From: a bacterium | GTDB lineage: Bacteria > Patescibacteriota > Minisyncoccia > Phycocordibacterales > SBAW01 | Direction of reading: 5' to 3' | NCBI GenBank assembly: GCA_030647845.1 | Contig: JAUSIO010000057.1 | Coordinates: 1 to 8,265 of the forward strand | Length of the DNA stretch: 8,265 nt | Part shown: positions 1 through 4,494 of the stretch, piece by piece | Position numbering within the stretch: position 1 is the stretch's first letter | Layout: each line of letters opens with the position of its first letter | Program-made: the position numbers and the translations under genes | The notes under the pieces: model-generated | The model's input: the letters and a program-made list of their open reading frames with translations, nothing else | Database searches by the model: none | Told to the model about the DNA's origin: nothing

Positions 1-518
1 GTGAATATGCGAACGTTTTGCTGGCAGATGAGCTTGTGGCATTACCTCCTCGAGAAGCACTCAAAGCTCGAATGAAAGGCGTTGTGTTGGTAGACGGCAC
101 AGAACTTTTTGTGGGGACTCTTGCTGACTATGCAAAAAAACATCCTGAACTTAGGTTTATGGGTTTGGGTGTGCAAAACGGTGGACACATCTCCGAAGTG
201 CGTGGTCAAATAGCACAAAAGGGTAAGGTTACTGGCCGCGTTCGGCTTGTAAAAAACCGCAAACAGGCCGACGAGGTTGTGCCGGGCGAGATAATGGTCT
301 CGCCTATGACCACACCCGACTTTATCGCCGGTATGCAAAAGGCCGCCGCGTTTATCACCGACGAGGGTGGCATTGTCTGCCACGCGGCAATCGTTGCCAG
401 GGAGATGCAAAAACCCTGCGTCATCGGTACCAAAATCGCCACACAGGTACTTAAAAATGGCGATATGGTTGAGGTGGATGCAGATAAGGGGATAGTGAGG
501 GTGCTTAGACGAGCATAA
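1..518 (+). CDS. PEP-utilising enzyme, mobile (phosphohistidine) domain, 3' part of gene
   Basis: This is the C-terminal part of a protein whose start lies before the window. The frame is open from base 3, and the TTG at 18 is only an internal Leu codon. The last ~100 residues match the PEP-utilising mobile domain of PEP synthase and pyruvate phosphate dikinase, a swivelling domain that carries phosphate on a histidine between two active sites. The hallmark is GGIVCHAAIVARE, with the probable phospho-His encoded at 381-383, followed by the usual PCVIGT and a C-terminal DGDMVEVDADKGIVRVL-type strand (here NGDMVEVDADKGIVRVL). The ~60 residues before it are not a domain I recognise. Without the N-terminal part I cannot tell a true PEP synthase from one of the stand-alone mobile-domain proteins of CPR genomes. 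The gene ends in TAA, 9 bases before the next gene. Confidence 0.85.
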   Translation, partial: EYANVLLADELVALPPREALKARMKGVVLVDGTELFVGTLADYAKKHPELRFMGLGVQNGGHISEVRGQIAQKGKVTGRVRLVKNRKQADEVVPGEIMVSPMTTPDFIAGMQKAAAFITDEGGIVCHAAIVAREMQKPCVIGTKIATQVLKNGDMVEVDADKGIVRVLRRA

Positions 519-527
519 TAAAAAAAT

Positions 528-872
528 ATGGATATACGAATTATAGAAAATACAATACCAGTTGCGGAGTTACAGGAGATTGCAAAGGAGTTTTATAGTC
601 CGATGCTGAAAGGTGCGGTTGATGTCGAAAAAGAAATCGTCGCCTTTGGGGGCGAATATCACATGGACGCTAATAACCTGCTTATTGAACAAGGCTCGGA
701 ACAAAAAAATATCTGGGGTTTTAATATCTACGTAGATAATCCAAGAGATTCTTGGATAGAGTATACGGCGCTCATTAATATACGCCCTGTTAATAAAAAT
801 CCTGATATGGAGATTGAAGATGCAGACCTGCGTGCTAGAATGAAAGAGATTATAGAGTCAAAAATTATATGA
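528..872 (+). CDS. DUF5674 family protein
   Basis: A 114-residue soluble protein that I recognise as DUF5674, a small family of unknown function found in CPR bacteria and some other bacteria. Features that fit the family are the opening helix PVAELQEIAKEFYSPMLKGAVDVEKE, here broken as residues 11-36, the central GGEYHMDANNLLIEQGS (about residues 41-57), and the strand-rich WGFNIYVDNPRDSWIEYTAL then INIRP (about 63-87). No signal peptide or membrane segment is present. The ATG lies 9 bases after the stop of the PEP-domain gene in an A-rich gap with no Shine-Dalgarno. The TGA stop overlaps the next ATG (ATGA at 869-872), so translation is probably coupled. Family assignment is from recall of the pattern and not from a search. 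Confidence 0.85.
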   Translation: MDIRIIENTIPVAELQEIAKEFYSPMLKGAVDVEKEIVAFGGEYHMDANNLLIEQGSEQKNIWGFNIYVDNPRDSWIEYTALINIRPVNKNPDMEIEDADLRARMKEIIESKII

Positions 873-1177
873 ACAATGCAAGAACTCCTTTATTTTTGAT
901 GGCGAACCTCGGCTCGGAAGTGTCAAGGGTGCTCTCTTGTAGGGACAAAGGCCAAAAGGTCGAAACGCAACAAGCGTATGAACGCGCGCAACGCATTGTG
1001 GCGCAGATTAAGGAGTTCCCCGAAATGAAAAGTCGCTTGATGGAGATAGAAATTCTTTCTCAAGTACTGGGTGAGTTACAGAAAGAACACTCAACTCTGG
1101 CAATCTCTAGCCAACACTTACGGGAGTATTTTCAACCATTTGCACAACGTTTACTTCTTGCTGGGGCTGGGATATAG
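869..1177 (+). CDS. Small hypothetical protein, CPR-type, predicted helical
   Basis: A 102-residue protein of unknown function. Its ATG overlaps the TGA of the DUF5674 gene by four bases (ATGA), which supports this start and translational coupling. The N-terminus TPLFLMANLGSEVSRVLS resembles a small orphan protein I associate with Parcubacteria genomes. The rest is predicted to be mostly helical and charged, with a FPEMKSRLMEIEILSQVL helix (about 51-68) and a C-terminal LREYFQPFAQRLL stretch (about 83-95). The hydrophobic N-terminal patch is short (PLFLMANL) and probably not a membrane segment. The frame ends at TAG at 1175-1177. A second frame overlaps its 3' third, but this reading keeps a coherent C-terminus, so I treat the gene as complete and not frameshifted. 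Confidence 0.7.
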   Translation: MNNARTPLFLMANLGSEVSRVLSCRDKGQKVETQQAYERAQRIVAQIKEFPEMKSRLMEIEILSQVLGELQKEHSTLAISSQHLREYFQPFAQRLLLAGAGI

Positions 1178-1184
1178 TATTTTC

Positions 1185-1502
1185 GTGGACGATGATATTG
1201 AGGAGATAAAGGAGTTGGCAAAAAAGAGCCTTGCGCTGGCGCAAGACACCAACCGTGTCGTGCACGGCATGCGTCGCGGCGCGTGGTGGGGGAGGTTCTT
1301 CAAACTACTGTGGTGGGTGGCAATCTTCGCTGTTTCGAGCGCCGTATACTATTACTATGTGCAACCGTATGTGGACAAAATAGGGCAGGCGTACGCACAG
1401 GTGCAGTCAACCGGGCAAAAAGCGCAGTCGCTAGAGTCACAGGTGCAGAACTTCCTAAAGAATCTTGGCACATCACAAAACGCAACATCGTCACAACAGT
1501 AA
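1185..1502 (+). CDS. Small single-pass membrane protein, hypothetical
   Basis: A 105-residue protein using GTG at 1185. The organisation is an acidic N-terminal helix (DDDIEEIKELAKKSLALAQ, residues 2-20), a basic patch HGMRRGAWWGRFFK, one transmembrane helix (about 39-58, LLWWVAIFAVSSAVYYYY), then a Gln/Ser-rich, likely coiled-coil tail (about 64-94). The basic patch before the helix suggests the N-terminus stays in the cytoplasm. Function is unknown. The frame is open further upstream to GTG 1071, but that extension would overlap the previous gene by 107 bases and encodes no recognisable segment. A start at 1185 leaves a 7-base gap and places the acidic helix first, as in similar small CPR proteins I recall. 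A 7-bp-arm inverted repeat (1230-1245, CTTGCGC/GCGCAAG) falls inside it. Confidence 0.65.
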   Translation: MDDDIEEIKELAKKSLALAQDTNRVVHGMRRGAWWGRFFKLLWWVAIFAVSSAVYYYYVQPYVDKIGQAYAQVQSTGQKAQSLESQVQNFLKNLGTSQNATSSQQ

Positions 1503-1505
1503 CAT

Positions 1506-1578
1506 GCTCGGGTAGCTCAGTTGGTAGAGCATTTCCCTGAAGAGGAAGGGGTCGCCGGTTCGAGCCCGGCCCCGAGCA
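1506..1578 (+). tRNA. tRNA-Phe (anticodon GAA)
   Basis: A complete cloverleaf can be drawn by hand. The acceptor GCTCGGG (1506-1512) pairs perfectly with CCCGAGC (1571-1577). The D arm is GCTC/GAGC with loop AGTTGGTA. The anticodon stem TTTCC/GGAAG (one G-U pair) closes the loop CTGAAGA, giving anticodon GAA at 1539-1541. The variable loop is 5 nt. The T arm GCCGG/CCGGC has loop TTCGAGC. The discriminator is A at 1578. The following bases are CTA, so CCA is not encoded and must be added after transcription. Base 37 is G, where bacterial tRNA-Phe usually has A. The gene lies 3 bases after the upstream stop codon, so it may be cotranscribed with the small genes before it. Confidence 0.96.
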
Positions 1579-1580
1579 CT

Positions 1581-1612
1581 ACTTCGCCCCGCCTTTGGCG
1601 GGGCTTCGAAGT
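1581..1612. terminator. Strong GC hairpin between converging genes, possible terminator or palindromic element
   Basis: Core stem GCCCCGCC (1586-1593) and GGCGGGGC (1597-1604) with loop TTT, extended by outer arms ACTTC (1581-1585) and GAAGT (1608-1612) across a short bulge. It lies 2 bases after tRNA-Phe and 13 bases before the 3' end of the converging minus-strand gene, which is where a bidirectional terminator would be expected. Neither strand has a T-tract after the stem, so it is not a textbook rho-independent terminator. It may instead be one of the GC-rich palindromes common in these genomes. Confidence 0.45.
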
Positions 1613-1625
1613 GCACAGCACACAA

Positions 1626-2600
1626 TTACGTCCGTAGGTATTTTTTGTTGATGGTAACCGAAGCGTACCCGAGTCCGATGAACACAAAACCGAGAACCAC
1701 AAGAGAAATCGGCCATCCTAGAGAATCTGCAAAATATTCACTTGTGATATACGAAACATGGGCAATGAGGAAAAGAGTGCTCATAACGAGAATACTGCGA
1801 CTTCGCATATATACCGATAAGAAGAGGCCACCGAGGACAATGATGAAGTAAAGCAACTGCCACGGAACCGAATCAAATACCTGCGAGAAGGCGGCACCGA
1901 GAAAACCGGTAATACCAAAGAAATAGAGTGCGCCGATTAGTTTTTTATTCCAACCATCGCGGAAAGCATGTGCGAGCAAAAGATAGCTTGCGCCAATTAC
2001 CATCGTAAGATATGCATACAAATCCTCGTGTCTGTAGTATGGACCTTCAACAATCGCCCCAACGAGGAGATAAATAAACGCCGTCCCATTTGCGACCGCA
2101 AAAAAAGTCAGTATAGGGTGTTTATGTATCGCATTGAGCAACAAATAAAACGCAAATATAACGCCGAATGTAATGGCGACAGGCCACAAAGAAACAAAGC
2201 CCACATCAAGTTCGGAAAGTGTTACAACTGCTCCGCCAGGGATTAGCATTCCGCCGATAAAATGAAAAATCGGACCAATGTTATCTTCCGGCTTTTGTTT
2301 CAGCAACATTGAACCAATAGCCGCAATGAGAAGACCAAGGCCAAGTGTAACCGCTATACGGCCGAAAGAACCGATATCCTCCCAAATCTGGGCAACAAAA
2401 AAGCCAACGCCAATAATTACTATGACCGCCCCCAAAACATATAACATTTTCGTTACCGAGAAATGAGAGAATCCCCTCGTTCCCTCGCTTTCTTGTGATA
2501 CCGGTGGGGCAAAATTAAGTCGGCTTAGTACCTCTTCACGGTTTAACTCGCCAGCGTTTATCTTGGCGGAAAGTTCTTGTAATAATTCTTCTTTGTTCAT
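1626..2600 (-). CDS. DUF2157-like polytopic membrane protein
   Basis: A 324-residue protein with a soluble N-terminus of about 50 residues followed by roughly ten hydrophobic segments (about 53-71, 80-99, 112-130, 140-157, 162-182, 196-213, 221-240, 248-266, 270-287 and 297-314). The N-terminal helix MNKEELLQELSAKINAGE resembles the short head found before the membrane part in DUF2157-type predicted membrane proteins. The segment after the second helix, GSMLLKQKPEDNIGPIFHFIGG, also fits my recall of CPR homologues. No transport or catalytic motif is visible, and the function is unknown. I chose ATG at 2600, which leaves 11 bases after the upstream gene. An in-frame alternative at 2636 would overlap that gene and adds no recognisable sequence. 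No Shine-Dalgarno is seen. Confidence 0.75.
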   Translation of the reverse strand: MNKEELLQELSAKINAGELNREEVLSRLNFAPPVSQESEGTRGFSHFSVTKMLYVLGAVIVIIGVGFFVAQIWEDIGSFGRIAVTLGLGLLIAAIGSMLLKQKPEDNIGPIFHFIGGMLIPGGAVVTLSELDVGFVSLWPVAITFGVIFAFYLLLNAIHKHPILTFFAVANGTAFIYLLVGAIVEGPYYRHEDLYAYLTMVIGASYLLLAHAFRDGWNKKLIGALYFFGITGFLGAAFSQVFDSVPWQLLYFIIVLGGLFLSVYMRSRSILVMSTLFLIAHVSYITSEYFADSLGWPISLVVLGFVFIGLGYASVTINKKYLRT

Positions 2601-2611
2601 AAGTAAAAGTA

Positions 2612-3199
2612 TTAGTTCCTTCCGGGCAACACCCAACCAATAAATTGGAAATTGTCTCGGTAATAATACCGATCATCACGATTTATAAGATTGAGTTTGC
2701 TCCTACTCTTTCCTTTCGTAAGGTAATAACCATAGGAAGAAGAACCTCCGCCAAAAATAAAGAAGAAATCGCCCCCGCTTCGGTCATAGTGACTTGAAAC
2801 AGTAACTCCATCGGGCGAAGTCAAAAGACCGTTAAGAGAGAGTACCTGCGCTTCCTCCAAAGTAATCTCTCGGCTCTCATTCTTTTTTGTGTCATGCAAG
2901 AAAATGCGAGCGGTATAGTTTTCGTTAATGTCCGGTATCTTATCATTATCCGAATCCTGGGCTGGGTCAATTGCGTTTACGACCAATTTTCCATTTACAG
3001 CAGAAAAGCGTTTCTGAAGATAATTATTGCAACGATATGAGGAATTTGTACCCTCTGTGCACGAGGAATATATAAAATTGTAATGTGTGGATAGAAAAAG
3101 CGACGGAAGATAAGTACTCAAAGCAATGATGGCTATGAGCGCGATCGGCAACACAAAAGCCAACACTATAGCAAAATTTTTCTTAAAAAAGTCTTTCAT
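2612..3199 (-). CDS. Exported or membrane-anchored hypothetical protein with a calcium-loop-like motif
   Basis: A 195-residue protein with a basic N-terminus (MKDFFKKN) and one long hydrophobic segment (about 9-36), which reads as a membrane anchor or uncleaved signal with the remainder outside the cytoplasm. Two cysteines (47 and 57) could pair. Residues 78-91 contain DPAQDSDNDKIPD, an Asp-rich loop (D82, D84, D86, D90) like those of thrombospondin type 3 repeats. The tail is rich in Tyr, Ser and Gly and ends GWVLPGRN. I recall similar proteins in Parcubacteria but no assigned function. ATG 3199 follows a possible TATAAT at 3227-3222. The stop lies 11 bases from the DUF2157-like gene, so the two probably form one transcription unit. 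Confidence 0.75.
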   Translation of the reverse strand: MKDFFKKNFAIVLAFVLPIALIAIIALSTYLPSLFLSTHYNFIYSSCTEGTNSSYRCNNYLQKRFSAVNGKLVVNAIDPAQDSDNDKIPDINENYTARIFLHDTKKNESREITLEEAQVLSLNGLLTSPDGVTVSSHYDRSGGDFFFIFGGGSSSYGYYLTKGKSRSKLNLINRDDRYYYRDNFQFIGWVLPGRN

Positions 3200-3221
3200 A
3201 TTTTGGTTACGTTTTCCACTA

Positions 3222-3227
3222 ATTATA
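3222..3227 (-). promoter_or_regulatory. Possible -10 box (TATAAT) for the two membrane-protein genes
   Basis: A perfect TATAAT on the minus strand lies 22 bases before ATG 3199, just past the Hsp20 stop codon in an AT-rich gap. No convincing TTGACA-like -35 is seen at 16-18 bases; the matching position reads AAGTAA. A start about 7 bases downstream would give a leader of roughly 15 nt. Confidence 0.4.
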
Positions 3228-3233
3228 CCTAGT

Positions 3234-3728
3234 TTAATTTGATTTTACTTTGAGTTTTGCTTGGCGGCTGCGGTCGAGCTTGGGCAGGCGGATGGTCAAG
3301 AGACCGTGCTTTTCGTGCGCCTCGGCGCCTTCGATGTCTACTTCTTGTGGCAGGACAACCGTGCGCGCAAACGAGCCCCAGTAGAGCTCCTGAAAGAAAA
3401 AGTCTCCCGCGCCTCCTTCGGTATGGCGCTCGCGCTTGCCACGCAGCGTAACCATATCACGGGTAATCGCGATGTCCAAATCTTCGGGGCGCACGCCGGC
3501 TATCATTGCTTTGATGACTATGTGGGTTGGCGTCTGGTGGACGTCAACCGCAAGCTCGCCGTCTTGTGGCTCTTCCTCCACCGCTTCAACTGGCAGGCTT
3601 CGGGCGCCTCGCGCGGGCTTTGGCGCGTAGCCCCCGCCTCCTTGGTCGAGGTCGTCAAAAGAGTAGTCACCGTCGGCACCCGCGCCGCCAGTGAGCCATT
3701 CAAAAAGTGATCGTTTTTCTCGTGCCAT
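3234..3728 (-). CDS. Hsp20 / alpha-crystallin family small heat-shock protein
   Basis: A 164-residue ATP-independent holdase chaperone that binds unfolding proteins in the cytoplasm. The alpha-crystallin domain spans about residues 57-150. It is recognisable from ELAVDVHQTPTHIVIKAMI (first strands), GVRPEDLDIAITRDMVTLRG, the SFARTVVLPQEVD stretch, and HGLLTIRLPK, with the G-x-L-type signature at 142-144. A short C-terminal tail ends in KLKVKSN, where LKV could act as the I/V-x-I/V motif used in oligomer packing. The N-terminal ~55 residues are Gly-, Asp- and Pro-rich and probably disordered. The codons are more GC-rich than in the genes downstream. The ATG at 3728 has no visible Shine-Dalgarno, and no CIRCE-type element is seen upstream. 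Confidence 0.93.
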   Translation of the reverse strand: MAREKRSLFEWLTGGAGADGDYSFDDLDQGGGGYAPKPARGARSLPVEAVEEEPQDGELAVDVHQTPTHIVIKAMIAGVRPEDLDIAITRDMVTLRGKRERHTEGGAGDFFFQELYWGSFARTVVLPQEVDIEGAEAHEKHGLLTIRLPKLDRSRQAKLKVKSN

Positions 3729-3738
3729 GTAGTTTAGG

Positions 3739-3766
3739 TTACTAGGTACTTGCTTCTAGGTTCTAG
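3739..3766. repeat. Degenerate tandem heptamers between prsW and hsp20
   Basis: Four contiguous 7-base units, TTACTAG, GTACTTG, CTTCTAG and GTTCTAG, occupy nearly half of the 64-base gap between prsW and hsp20. A CTAG-containing inverted repeat (GCTTCTAG 3752-3759, CTAGAAGC 3781-3788) overlaps them and reaches into the rest of the gap. No promoter match is obvious in this gap. Confidence 0.5.
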
Positions 3767-3792
3767 CCAATCCCTAACAGCTAGAAGCTCGC

Positions 3793-4479
3793 TCAACAAT
3801 AATTTTTAGAGGGTTGCTTTATCCGCTCGGTGAGCAACAATACCGCAACAATACCGCACCAGATGCAAAGGAATATCCAGAATGTTGCACCGCCTCCTTT
3901 GCCCAGTATAAAAAAATTAAAGAGCGTGTGCAAGGCAATCGCGAGGATAACTCCAAGGAGTGCGGCAGTGCGGCGCATCCATGCTGGCTTGTAGTAGGAG
4001 AGTGCGAGTGTGATGCCTACCGAGGCCGAGGCAAGCGTGTGCAAAAGAGTTGCGCCCATAAAACGCAGGTCGCCTACTAGCACACTACGCATCACATCGT
4101 GTTGTTCCAGTGGGCCAAAGAGAAAAAGCATATTTTCAACTGCCGAAAAACCGAGTGCGGCGGTTACCAGGTAGATAACCGCATCGAGCGGCTCGTCGAA
4201 CACGCGCCAGCGCAAGGCGGCAAAGTACGCGGCGGCAAATTTGAGCACTTCTTCAGTAATGGCCCAGCAAAAAAGGAGTGCAATGCCAGAAAAATATGGA
4301 ATCGCCACCTCTTCAAGTTTGAGTGCTGGCCAGACAGCAAGCCCTCCCAACACAAAACACAAGAGGATGTAGCGTTTTGGCTCGGGTTGGCAGCGGTCTT
4401 CGAGTAGCCAAAAAAAGAGCCATATACAGGCAGGCAGTATACCGCCCAAAAATGCGATGAACAGCAGTAACGGAGACAC
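3793..4479 (-). CDS. PrsW family intramembrane metalloprotease
   Basis: A 228-residue multi-pass membrane protein of the PrsW (PF13367) family. In Bacillus PrsW makes the first cut in the RsiW anti-sigma factor; other members have unknown substrates. Motifs in order are the N-terminal helix then QPEPKR (31-36), the EEVLKF pair (E76, E77), GFSAVEN (E115, N116), a helix with H147 (LLHTLASASVG), and a second His helix (ALHTLFNFF, H184, N188). These Glu and His residues are those expected to hold the catalytic metal. About seven hydrophobic helices are visible. The start is GTG 4479, 15 bases after the valS stop, so it is probably cotranscribed with valS. AGGGG directly abuts this GTG, which is too close for a normal ribosome site. 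A later start is possible but would cut into the first helix. Confidence 0.88.
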   Translation of the reverse strand: MSPLLLFIAFLGGILPACIWLFFWLLEDRCQPEPKRYILLCFVLGGLAVWPALKLEEVAIPYFSGIALLFCWAITEEVLKFAAAYFAALRWRVFDEPLDAVIYLVTAALGFSAVENMLFLFGPLEQHDVMRSVLVGDLRFMGATLLHTLASASVGITLALSYYKPAWMRRTAALLGVILAIALHTLFNFFILGKGGGATFWIFLCIWCGIVAVLLLTERIKQPSKNYC

Positions 4480-4494
4480 CCCTACAGTATAACG

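Noticed and set aside
42..442. Minus-strand frames opposite the PEP-utilising domain
   Set aside because: The plus frame carries the phosphohistidine motif and is continuous from the window edge; the antisense frames have no recognisable features.
1230..1245. CTTGCGC/GCGCAAG inverted repeat in the small membrane protein gene
   Set aside because: Seven-bp arms in coding sequence are weak. The encoded SLALAQ continues a natural helix with no sign of an insertion boundary.
869..1502. A frameshift joining the two small genes at 869 and 1185 into one protein
   Set aside because: The first gene ends with a coherent C-terminus and the second begins sensibly 7 bases later. Each resembles a separate small CPR protein.
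3257..3710. Plus-strand open frames opposite hsp20
   Set aside because: Hsp20 on the minus strand has a clear alpha-crystallin domain; the opposite frames show no domain, start signal or context.
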